In this document: positions 45,122 to 54,021 of the stretch, piece after piece
Layout of the letters: every line of letters starts with the position of its first letter
Position numbering within the stretch: the stretch's first letter is position 1
Assembly: GCA_017940385.1 (NCBI GenBank)
Contig: JAGAYS010000017.1
Coordinates: 1 to 64,000, forward strand
Source: Ruminobacter sp.
GTDB lineage: Bacteria; Pseudomonadota; Gammaproteobacteria; Enterobacterales; Succinivibrionaceae
DNA: 64,000 nt
Direction of reading: 5' to 3'
The notes under the pieces: generated by a model
The model's database searches: none
What the model was told of the DNA's origin: nothing
What the model saw: the letters and a program-made list of their open reading frames with translations, nothing else
Program-made: the position numbers and the translations under genes

Positions 45122-45263
45122 TCCATGAATGATCACTCCGCACATCCCGTTTACTGATTTTACCTTTGCACGTTACGCAATTCCGCAAAGTCCTGAGCCA
45201 ATTTCCGGCATGGCTCCAGCTTCGATAACTGTCTGACATATTTTTGCTTTTATGTGACCGCCT

Positions 45264-45281
45264 GTTTAATGTACATTAAAC
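45264..45281. promoter_or_regulatory. 18-bp perfect palindrome, possible operator
   Basis: GTTTAATGTACATTAAAC reads the same on both strands. It lies about 115 bases before the NUMOD1-like gene, in an AT-rich stretch with TATTGTACTG and TATAGTGTATATTTT nearby that could be promoter elements. A dimeric repressor site is plausible. Confidence 0.55.
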
Positions 45282-45377
45282 TAATATTGTACTGGCTATT
45301 TACTATAGTGTATATTTTTGATACTATATAAAAACCAAATCAGTACATTTAATTTTTCTACTAATATCAAAATTAAC

Positions 45378-45728
45378 ATGACAGGAAAAAAGACCAGCAT
45401 TACCGTTCGCGGAAAAACTTTCGAATCCGTATCAGAGATGTGCAGACACTACGGAATCGGAAGATCAAGATGGAACAACGTTATCAGAAAAACCGGAAAT
45501 GCCGAGAAGGCTCTGGAATTATGTCTGTCATACGAATCAGACAGCATGAAAAAGGTAAGCATTAACGGAATGACGTTCAACTCCATCATTGAGGCTTCAG
45601 CATACTTCGGTCTGAACCCTACCAGTGTCTACACCAAAATCTGCCGTCATAAGATCTCGGCAGAGGATGCCATATCATCTCTCATCAGAAACGGAAAAGC
45701 CGGCAGCGAACAGGAAGACTCCGAATAA
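45378..45728 (+). CDS. NUMOD1-like DNA-binding repeat protein
   Basis: 116 residues from ATG at 45378; the start at 45318 is less likely because its 20 residues are Asn/Phe-rich and not conserved-looking. Two repeats of about 45 residues are seen: ITVRGKTFESVSEMCRHYGI and VSINGMTFNSIIEASAYFGL, each with GK.F.S..E....YG followed by a second helix. This is the NUMOD1/IENR1 pattern found in homing endonucleases and phage proteins, which binds DNA. No nuclease domain is attached, so it may be a small regulator. A palindrome lies upstream. Confidence 0.7.
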   Translation: MTGKKTSITVRGKTFESVSEMCRHYGIGRSRWNNVIRKTGNAEKALELCLSYESDSMKKVSINGMTFNSIIEASAYFGLNPTSVYTKICRHKISAEDAISSLIRNGKAGSEQEDSE

Positions 45729-45929
45729 CCGCATATCCAGCAGGATGTTCTGATCAGGCTGTAATAATGCATGCGACTGCTTTGATGACTCCCCGTGGTT
45801 CTGTTTTATCATTTCGACAAAAACATTATTTAAGCTGTTTTCACCTGACTAAATTTAACATTTTTCTTTATGCCCCGGTCATGAGCCAACTCATACTCCA
45901 AACTGAAGACAGACAGAAAGAATGACAAA

Positions 45930-46030
45930 CAGTCTTACAGTTTACTGTTGTTTTTTGACCATTTTTAGTTATATTCAGCTTCCTCATTTGTGATCAAATA
46001 AAAAACACATTCCTTATATCATTACAATTG
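45930..46030. repeat. Shared leader element, copy C (orphan)
   Basis: AGTTTACTGTTG, TTTTTTGACCATTTTTAG, then CATTTGTGATCAAATAAAA and AACACATTCCTTATATC match the leader elements at 15199-15332 and 15902-16034. Here no gene is attached: the minus side holds no ORF and the terminator of dapB follows. It is either a relic of a third cassette or a dispersed regulatory repeat. Confidence 0.75.
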
Positions 46031-46105
46031 CACAGCGAATATCTAATCCGAAAGCAATTATGCGCTTCTTAGTAAAAATGACTCTCTCCTGGCGAGCGCA
46101 TAAAA

Positions 46106-46137
46106 AAGGAGAAACGGCATTACTACCGTTTCTCCTT
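46106..46137 (-). terminator. Rho-independent terminator after dapB
   Basis: AAGGAGAAACGG (46106-46117) pairs perfectly with CCGTTTCTCCTT (46126-46137); the minus-strand T-run is the complement of the A-run at 46102-46107. It ends about 36 bases after the dapB stop. Confidence 0.92.
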
Positions 46138-46173
46138 AAGATTCCAGTCACACTTCAGCAATGCGGCTTTAAA

Positions 46174-47037
<864 letters not shown>

Positions 47038-47244
47038 TCAGAAGCCCGTTTTATCGGGCATCCTTCCAAAGAGACCTGAAAACACTGCCGTTTCAGATCT
47101 TCTGTGCAGGCTTAAATTTCCGTATGTCATACGGTATCTTAAACTTAAGGCGGGAATCCTGATGCGTTTTGCACTGCACCATAGGACTTCCCGCCACCCC
47201 GGAATTATGTAAGCCTGAAGGCTCACTTACCGCATGCTTAACGC

Positions 47245-47853
47245 TTACTTAACGATATCGAGAAGTTCTACTTCAAATACGAGAACGCTGCATGGTGGAA
47301 TAGAACCGGCTCCGTTTTCACCGTAAGCAAGTTCATAAGGGATTGTTAAACGGTACTTTGAACCGACCTTCATTAACTGAAGACCTTCAACCCAGCCCTT
47401 GATAACCTGATTTACGCCGAACTGTGCAGGTTCGCCTCTTAATACGGATGAATCAAATACGGTACCGTCAATGAGAGTGCCATGGTAATGAACCTTAACC
47501 ACGTTATTTTCATTTGGAACCGCACCGTTACCTTCTGAAAGAACTTCATACTGAAGACCTGACGGAGTTACTACTACAGATTCCTTCTTGGCATTTTCGG
47601 CAAGGTATTCAGCACCCTTCTTCTTGGCAACTTCAGCAAGAGCGGCCTGTTCCTTTGCGAGCTTTTCATTTAATTCCTTGAAAGCATCCATGAGGTCCTG
47701 CTGGCTGAGCTGTAACTTGCCTGCAAGAGAATCCTTCACGCCTTCAATCACTGCATCAACGTTGAATGCAGGAAACATGCTGTGTTTTAACTGATCGCCA
47801 ACCTGAGTACCGATACCGTAACAAACCTTATCTTCAGTAGTTTTGAATTCCAT
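47245..47853 (-). CDS. fklB: FKBP-type peptidyl-prolyl isomerase (FklB/FKBP22)
   Basis: 202 residues, like E. coli FklB (206). No signal peptide, so cytosolic. The N-terminal helical dimerisation domain (VCYGIGTQVGDQLKHSMF, AVIEGVKDSLAGKLQLSQ, QDLMDAFKELNEKLAKEQAA) leads to the FKBP domain: VKVHYHGTLIDGTVFDSSVL, IKGWVEGLQLMKVGSKYRLT, IPYELAYGENGAG, VLVFEVELLDI. Catalytic-pocket residues (Tyr, Phe-Asp, Trp, Tyr, Phe) are present. It isomerises prolines and helps folding. Its neighbour downstream is dapB, about 260 bases away. Confidence 0.96.
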   Translation of the reverse strand: MEFKTTEDKVCYGIGTQVGDQLKHSMFPAFNVDAVIEGVKDSLAGKLQLSQQDLMDAFKELNEKLAKEQAALAEVAKKKGAEYLAENAKKESVVVTPSGLQYEVLSEGNGAVPNENNVVKVHYHGTLIDGTVFDSSVLRGEPAQFGVNQVIKGWVEGLQLMKVGSKYRLTIPYELAYGENGAGSIPPCSVLVFEVELLDIVK

Positions 47854-48229
47854 TAAAATAAATCCTTATTTTTGATTTCCCGGCCGGACAAATTTCCAGC
47901 CACCATACTTGAAAACCGGATAACACGTCAACATTCAGCCGTGCTCCCAGCCGGAGCCGCACAACAGCTCTCCGTTAACTGACACCTGCAATTATTACCG
48001 TTGTGCCTGTGAACGTCCCCTACAGTCTGCAACCGAACGACACCGGCAAACGGCATCATGACAGACAGAGCAGAAGCAGTCTGAACAGCCACGTGTAAGA
48101 AACTCACGTCATGTTACAACAGCACATATCTTTAGTCAACCGTATTGACGCTAAAACACGCATGGACAGGGCTGAGAAGCACCACCGTAACGATCCGGAC
48201 AGGATGATTCATCACACAAAAAAAATGGT
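47854..48229. other. Spacer upstream of fklB and IS end
   Basis: Holds the fklB promoter region on the minus strand; the right part (from about 48110) is likely the tail end of the ISL3 element. No gene recognised. Confidence 0.4.
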
Positions 48230-49144
48230 TCTTCACGGAATTGTTGGGAGACCGAGAGACGACAGGTATCTAATCAGGGGGAAGAAATACTCTTCATCCC
48301 GGTACCCAAAAGCTATTCTTTCAGCTACCTTAATCCTATTATTTGTACCCTCCAGTTTTCCGGTACTGATGGGATGGGTAGCGTGAGCAACCAGTCCTCT
48401 CAGACGTCTTTCTTTCAACTCTGCAAATTTCTGAGGTTGCGGTATTCCACTTTCCTTCGCGCCGTAAACCATTTCATCCATCCGTAGTAGGCTTCTTCTT
48501 TGTCACGTAATTCAAATAGGCGGTTCATTTCTTCCTTCATTGCATAACAGGTGGCTAGATCATTATGCGTTTGAAGTATTTCACCTAAGACTTCTTCTCC
48601 GGATCTGCTAAGATTCCGACTGTTGGTTAACACGGTCCAGCAGGCTCTTTTCAGTCTGGTGTACCTCTGGCTTTCATTACGAATATTATGTTTTAGTTCC
48701 TGCAGGACTTCTTTATCCGTTATGGTTTCAACCTGTTTTTTTAATTCGTTGGCTTTGGTCTGATGCTTTCTTGCCTCCTCAAGTCTGACGGAACCGAGAA
48801 CATCCTTTCCGTACTGTGCCTACATATGATAACGGTCATAGACAATCTCTGTTTTAGGCATGTATTTTTCAACAAGACGGTTAAATAAAGCGTTCATGTC
48901 CATGGCAAATGCCTTTACGTTACTCAGACGTTCCATGTCATACTCCTCGAAGAACTTTCTGAAATTCTCCATGCCACGCCTTTCCCCACCCACAGGATTT
49001 CTCCGGTTTCCAGATCCATTACGCAGGATGCATAGCTGTGGCCTTTGTGTATTGCAAATTCATCAACCTCAAGGTACGTAGGTTTGTATCCTGAACGCTG
49101 AAGTTCCTCTTTACGCTTTCTGAGGAATTCATCCATGATGCCAA
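48230..49144 (-). pseudogene. ISL3-family transposase, catalytic part (decayed)
   Basis: Three frames must be joined. They give in order YLEVDEFAIHKGHSYASCVM and DLETGEILWVGKG (first catalytic Asp of ISL3 DDE enzymes), VKAFAMDMNA and EIVYDRYHM (second Asp), and TGKLEGTNNRIKVAERIAFG with YRDEEYFFPLIRYL (catalytic Glu). This is the DDE_Tnp_ISL3 domain order. Frameshifts near 48950, 48820 and 48480 kill it. Its N-terminal zinc-finger and HTH part lies 1.2 kb further upstream at 50338-50645, beyond the inserted block. Confidence 0.88.
49135..49144. repeat. 10-bp direct repeat, left copy
   Basis: ATGATGCCAA here is repeated exactly at 50338-50347. The repeats bracket the block that splits the ISL3 transposase. 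Confidence 0.8.
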
Positions 49145-49216
49145 TCGGATGGGATTATTCAGCTTAAGTCTGTTGTCCCCTGTTTCGTACCAAAACCGTA
49201 TATTTGCGGATAACAG

Positions 49217-50287
49217 TTACTTTCGAACAGTAGTAAAATAATCTTTTATTCCGTTATCGGTTATATAAAGATTTAGTTCTTCTGCGGGCTTCGAGAACCG
49301 AAATTGCCAGGGACCTACAAAAAAGATTGTCCTGTCCTTTTTTTGTGACGGACATTTTTTCGGATTTTTTAATGGTATGCCAGCCGCTTTTATCAGCTCA
49401 CTTTCTTTAATTGCGTATAAGTAACAATGCATTATGTTGCTGAACGGTCTTACTTGCCGCATTCTTACACAGACGTTATTGCGTCTGGTTACGTAAAAAT
49501 TATGGAATCTTTCAAATCTCGGTCTGGAATTAAACCAGAATCCGACTCTTGATTTTGTTCTCCTGTGATGAACTATCCGTTTTAGATTAGGCGTAAGTTC
49601 AATTTCTGCTTCCTCCTTTTCAGAATCAGAAAGGAGTTCAACCTGACAAGACCCCAACCCATTGAAATCTTCCACTTTCAGAAGGTGCAGAACCAGAGGT
49701 TCATATCTGTTTATGGCATCACGGCGTCTTATGCTGAGTATCGGCATTTCAGCAAAAAACAGCACAAACCAGATAATATAGACAGAAATCATAACCAGGA
49801 AAAGCAAATCTGAAAAAACATCACGTTTTTCATGCCTATCAACAATCTGAGCGGTTGAAGGATCGTCTGTTTTATAAATAAATGTAACTGCCGTACCTTT
49901 AGGTAAGTTGCAATAAAGACCGCGGAGTTTCAACTGCTGAGGAATATTATGATTGGGAGATGATTTTTTAATTGATGTTACCTGTACAATATAAGAACAA
50001 CTATCCCCGCTTCTCGAATGTTGACTATCCCAAAATTTAATGATTTGTCCCCTTCCCTCAGCATAGCCGTATCCGTCTACCGACATGTTTAAATAGTATT
50101 TCAATACCCCCGGTAAACTAGCATTCCTGTAACCCGCATAGATAATAAGTATTACCATCGCAAACACAAGACATATAAATATAATGAAAGAAGGCTCATG
50201 ACGAATTGTCGAATTAGAAAAATATCCACGTTTTTTACTGGAAATAATTGATTGAAGAACATCGATACAATATGGTTTTCTACACAT
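49217..50287 (-). CDS. Two-helix membrane protein, DUF3592-like, inside the ISL3 element
   Basis: 356 residues from ATG at 50287; the longer frame start (50395) lies in transposase sequence and is an artefact. Helix one is FIIFICLVFAMVILIIYAGY (about residues 33-52). An extracytoplasmic domain of about 100 residues ends in LPKGTAVTFIYKTDDPSTAQ, the YP.G..V.V.YDP..P..A pattern of DUF3592. Helix two is LLFLVMISVYIIWFVLFFA. A basic cytosolic region of about 180 residues follows, with RRTKSRVGFWFNSRPRFERF. Function unknown. It is the only gene in the inserted block. Confidence 0.7.
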   Translation of the reverse strand: MCRKPYCIDVLQSIISSKKRGYFSNSTIRHEPSFIIFICLVFAMVILIIYAGYRNASLPGVLKYYLNMSVDGYGYAEGRGQIIKFWDSQHSRSGDSCSYIVQVTSIKKSSPNHNIPQQLKLRGLYCNLPKGTAVTFIYKTDDPSTAQIVDRHEKRDVFSDLLFLVMISVYIIWFVLFFAEMPILSIRRRDAINRYEPLVLHLLKVEDFNGLGSCQVELLSDSEKEEAEIELTPNLKRIVHHRRTKSRVGFWFNSRPRFERFHNFYVTRRNNVCVRMRQVRPFSNIMHCYLYAIKESELIKAAGIPLKNPKKCPSQKKDRTIFFVGPWQFRFSKPAEELNLYITDNGIKDYFTTVRK

Positions 50288-50337
50288 ATCCCACACCACA
50301 TATAAAAATACATGTAAATTATAGACGTTTTTCTTTA

Positions 50338-50347
50338 ATGATGCCAA
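50338..50347. repeat. 10-bp direct repeat, right copy
   Basis: Second exact copy of ATGATGCCAA, at the other side of the 1.2 kb block. Confidence 0.8.
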
Positions 50348-50645
50348 GATGAATTTTCTTAACTGTTTCCCAATGAAAACCGGTAATCTCAGCAACTGCG
50401 GAAACAGGCATGTTCCGGGATAACAGCCCTTTAATCCATTTGGTTGCCCGTATGGTTATTCTGGCATTCGGAACTTTTGCGGGTATGGGTTCCATAAAAT
50501 GATGTCCGCATTCTCTGCATTTATAACCATGGTAGTGAAAAACAAGACTTTGTCTGTGTTTTGGAAGGAACGGAAAATCCTTAATTTCCGTGGCATGTCA
50601 GGCATGAACATACACGTTCATTTTCCCGCAATAAGGACATCTCAT
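50338..50645 (-). pseudogene. ISL3-family transposase, N-terminal part (decayed)
   Basis: Starting at ATG 50645 the minus strand reads MRCPYCGKMNVYVHA and a stop; frame changes then give FHYHGYKCRECGHHFMEPIP, the second half of the ISL3 zinc finger, and ITIRATKWIKGLLSRNMPVS plus AVAEITGFHWETVKKIHLGI, the helix-turn-helix. It breaks off at the 10-bp repeat and resumes at 49144. Confidence 0.8.
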
Positions 50646-50871
50646 GTCCGACGTTTGGCTGTTGCTTTCGAAAGAATAAACGGATTTTAAGGTTTTGGGG
50701 GCAAAGCTGTTTGAAACAGCAGTAAATGGTTGGCAAACTGAGTCTATCTGTGTATCACATGTCTGAAGGGGCATAAAGTATCTCTATTTGTTTTTTGTGT
50801 GGTAACTTAAATACCAGAATACTTTTGCGCCTTCTTCAATATCTACATTCCCAACAATTCCGTGAAGAACC

Positions 50872-50907
50872 AAAAAAATCACCGTTCCCATGGATGAGGA
50901 ACGGTGA
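50872..50907 (-). terminator. Rho-independent terminator after ppiD
   Basis: TCACCGTTCC (50879-50888) pairs perfectly with GGAACGGTGA (50898-50907); the A-run at 50872-50878 gives the minus-strand T-run. Confidence 0.92.
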
Positions 50908-50950
50908 CTGATTATAAGGAAGGAACCGGGCTCCGGCTCACCCTCCGTAA

Positions 50951-52918
50951 CTATTCTCCCTTATCGGAAGAATTCTTAAGGTATTTCTTTGTACGGTTAT
51001 ACTCGATCTTGGCATCGGAACGTGCGGAATCGGTTAGTACAAAGGTATCCGCTCTGGACTTCATTACGGTGATCTGCTGGGTAAGGAAGTCATCACGTGA
51101 TACATCCTGTTCAGCCTTGTGTTCAACTGAATCAAGAATCAGAACATACACATCACCGTTCTTACCGGTATATCTGCCGAAATTGATATTACCCTTTTCA
51201 GCATGAGCCAGTTCAAATACGTTCTTTGAAACTTCCTCGTCAACCTTGTTTTCGAGACGGGAAATTGTTCTTGGACTGTCGATGGTAATCTTTCCGGAAG
51301 CGACTTCGTTTTCAATGGACTCACCATTTGAAAGAGAAGCAAGAAGTCCGTTTACGTATTCGTCAATCTTGGACTTTGCAGCTTCATCACTGATGTCAGC
51401 CTTAATCACATCCTTGACTTCTTCAAGCTTCTTAGGAGTTTTTGCTACATAATCCTCGATATGAACAACAACAAAGGCATTCTGACCGAGTTCAATAACA
51501 TCGGAATTCACACCTGTTTCACGGAGTTCCGGATCAAAAATCTTATCCATGACTGCCTTTTCGCTGAACGGGAACGGAAGATCCTTCGCGTCAGAAGCGA
51601 TATAGTCATGAACCTGAACCTTAACGGTTTCAGAAGGATGCTCCTTGTCTGAAGCATTTGCCTCCTTGGCGGCAAGATCCAGGGAATCAGGATTTTCGAA
51701 AGAAATATCTGAAACAATCTGACGCTTGTCAAGGAACACTTCCTGACTCAGCTGCTTAACGTATCTTCTGATTACGTCATCCTTTGATTCACTGAAAGTC
51801 TTTGATGTGGCAGGAATGATGGTGTTGAGCTTGATAATGTGCACACCGAAATCAGACTGAACAGGATCACTCACGTCACCAGGCTTTACAAGAGCAAATG
51901 TTGCGTTGGCAATACTCTTATCCTGATTAGTTGAAGCGAATGCAGGAAGTCTGCCGCCGTTCTGTGCGGAAGAAGGGTCCTGAGAATACTGCTTGGCAAG
52001 CTCCGCAAAGTCTGCACCGGCATCCAGCTTAGCCTTTACTTCCTTTGCCTTTTCCACTGCATCGTCACCGGTTAAAAGGATATGGGAAATTTCACGCTTT
52101 TCTGGAACGGTGTAGATTTCAGAATGGAGATTATAGTAGTTAAGCAGATCGTCATCAGTGTAGTGCACGTCTGACTTAACATCATCTGAAGTCAGATAGA
52201 TGTAAGAGAACTTTACCTTATCAGCCTGCAGATAGTTATTCTTATTCGCTTCGTAGTAATCAGCGATTTCCTTGTCTGAAACTGAAATATTTTCGGTAAA
52301 CTTGGCTTTGTTTACGTTTACCATGGTATAGGTACGTTTTTCGGTCAAAAGATCCGTAAGATGGCTGACTTCACCCGGTAAGGCAAACTCAGCTTCAATA
52401 ACAGGCTTAAAGAAGGTTTCTTTTGCAAGATCGGTTCTTAAGGCTTCGCCGTATACGTCAGGGCTCTGGAATCCTGCCATGGCAAGAACCTTTTCGTACT
52501 GTTCCTGATTAAACTTACCGTCAACCATAAATTCAGGCATGCTCTTAATCTTAGCCTTCACGATGGCAGCAGGGATTTCAACGCCGTCTCTGGCAATAAG
52601 CTGGGTAAGAACCTCATCGTTAATCATCTTTTCAAGGATGGATGCCTTGAACTTGTTATTAAAGTTCTCATCAGCTGCCATCTGCTGTTCGAAGAACTGC
52701 TTACCGAACTGTCTTTCAAGCTTGTTCTTTTCAAGGCGAACCTGATTTTCAAGCTCATATTCAGGAATTTTAACCTTGTTAACCTTTACAGGCTCTTCAT
52801 TACGATCTGGAATTAAATAAGAGCCGACACCGGCAACGGCGAAGGAAACAATGATGATGCCGAACAGTATCTTGGCTGCCGGACCGGTTGAACCTTCGCG
52901 GAGTTTATCAGTAAACAT
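50951..52918 (-). CDS. ppiD: Periplasmic folding factor PpiD
   Basis: 655 residues. One N-terminal membrane anchor (AAKILFGIIIVSFAVAGVGSYL) places the rest in the periplasm, where PpiD helps newly exported proteins at the Sec exit. SurA-like N-terminal helices follow (residues 40-250). A parvulin domain at about 265-355 reads REISHILLTGDDAVEKAKEV, FAELAKQYSQDPSSAQNGG and VQSDFGVHIIKL. A C-terminal helical part with a second degenerate parvulin-like region completes it. It follows hupB as in E. coli. Parvulin domain resembles active forms, while E. coli's is inactive. Confidence 0.95.
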   Translation of the reverse strand: MFTDKLREGSTGPAAKILFGIIIVSFAVAGVGSYLIPDRNEEPVKVNKVKIPEYELENQVRLEKNKLERQFGKQFFEQQMAADENFNNKFKASILEKMINDEVLTQLIARDGVEIPAAIVKAKIKSMPEFMVDGKFNQEQYEKVLAMAGFQSPDVYGEALRTDLAKETFFKPVIEAEFALPGEVSHLTDLLTEKRTYTMVNVNKAKFTENISVSDKEIADYYEANKNNYLQADKVKFSYIYLTSDDVKSDVHYTDDDLLNYYNLHSEIYTVPEKREISHILLTGDDAVEKAKEVKAKLDAGADFAELAKQYSQDPSSAQNGGRLPAFASTNQDKSIANATFALVKPGDVSDPVQSDFGVHIIKLNTIIPATSKTFSESKDDVIRRYVKQLSQEVFLDKRQIVSDISFENPDSLDLAAKEANASDKEHPSETVKVQVHDYIASDAKDLPFPFSEKAVMDKIFDPELRETGVNSDVIELGQNAFVVVHIEDYVAKTPKKLEEVKDVIKADISDEAAKSKIDEYVNGLLASLSNGESIENEVASGKITIDSPRTISRLENKVDEEVSKNVFELAHAEKGNINFGRYTGKNGDVYVLILDSVEHKAEQDVSRDDFLTQQITVMKSRADTFVLTDSARSDAKIEYNRTKKYLKNSSDKGE

Positions 52919-53160
52919 GTATTCTTTACTCCGAAATATACACTATGCAATCAAATAAATTACAAAACTAAAAAAGTTAAAAAATTGTGATTATTATAAA
53001 TGAAAATGTTTTAATAATCTCACTATTATTATTTCATTTTTATTATTTATCACGGTTAGAAATGGAGACTGTACAAAAAATAACAGATTTACTGTGTGCT
53101 GACACACGGGTATTCTGCTGCTTTTTTAGACGTCTCGCATTTTCAGCCGTCCATAAATGA

Positions 53161-53184
53161 AAAGCACACATAAATGTGTGCTTT
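53161..53184 (-). terminator. Terminator hairpin after hupB
   Basis: AAAGCACACAT (53161-53171) pairs with ATGTGTGCTTT (53174-53184), 29 bases after the stop. The T-run is short. Confidence 0.7.
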
Positions 53185-53212
53185 CTTGTAATGGATTAGC
53201 CGATTCCGCAGC

Positions 53213-53485
53213 TTACTTTAAAGCATCCTTTAAAGCTTTGCCTGGACGGAACTTAGGTACCTTGCGGGCGTCAATCTTAACGACTTCACCGGTTCTTGGG
53301 TTACGGCCTTCACGGCTCTTACGCTCGCTGGCTTCAAAAGTACCAAAACCAACAAGGGTAATGGTCTCATCGTTGCCAAGAGTTTCAGTTACTACAGATT
53401 CGAATGCCTTAAGAGCTTCATCAGCCTTCTTCTTGGTAATGTTTGCTCTTTCAGCAATCTTCTCAACTAGCTGGGTCTTATTCAT
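53213..53485 (-). CDS. hupB: DNA-binding protein HU
   Basis: 90 residues, full HU length. MNKTQLVEKIAERANITKKK and the arm motif VGFGTFEASERKSREGRNPR with TGEVVKIDARKVPKFRPGKA are standard. HU is a dimer that bends and wraps DNA. The place between lon and ppiD is that of hupB in E. coli. Single copy in the window. Confidence 0.98.
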   Translation of the reverse strand: MNKTQLVEKIAERANITKKKADEALKAFESVVTETLGNDETITLVGFGTFEASERKSREGRNPRTGEVVKIDARKVPKFRPGKALKDALK

Positions 53486-53955
53486 CTTTGCCCTCTTTTC
53501 ACGTTATTGTTTTAGACTTTCCTCTCAGCGTCAGCACAAAGGCTACGCTAAACGTTTATAATTATCAGTGGATAAACAATGTTGGGCAATGTGTAATAAA
53601 CAAAATTAAGTTATTGATCACTAAATTCAGGCCTATTTGACTTTTTTTTCACAATTATTGGGACATAAACGGCTCTAAATACCAGTTTCAGGCTTTGCCG
53701 CCTAACAACTTCTGCATCTCAGACATTTTCTAAAAAATGAGTTTTTCATACTCAAAATCGCCCTATCCGTCATCAGTGAATTCATAATCAGGCATCGCCC
53801 TACTTTGACACAGACCGGGATTAAAGTAAAAAATGCGCAAAGTACTGATTTGTTATTATCCGCTGAAACTTACAGTAATCCGCTGCCGGAGGCATGCGGA
53901 ACGCACTGCTTGGCGGCGTGATGCTTTTTTAATTTTTCATTGGTAAGCCGAGACA
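53486..53955. other. Long hupB upstream region
   Basis: About 470 bases upstream of hupB with no gene I can support; it contains the hupB promoter. No repeat recognised. Confidence 0.35.
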
Positions 53956-53956
53956 C

Positions 53957-53992
53957 AAAAAAACCCCTTCACGCACTTATGCCGTAAAGGGG
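53957..53992 (-). terminator. Rho-independent terminator after lon
   Basis: CCCCTT (53964-53969) pairs with AAGGGG (53987-53992), with further ACG/CGT pairs inside; the A-run at 53957-53963 is the minus-strand T-run. Confidence 0.9.
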
Positions 53993-54021
53993 CCTTCATT
54001 CATGATAACCTACGCAGGGGC

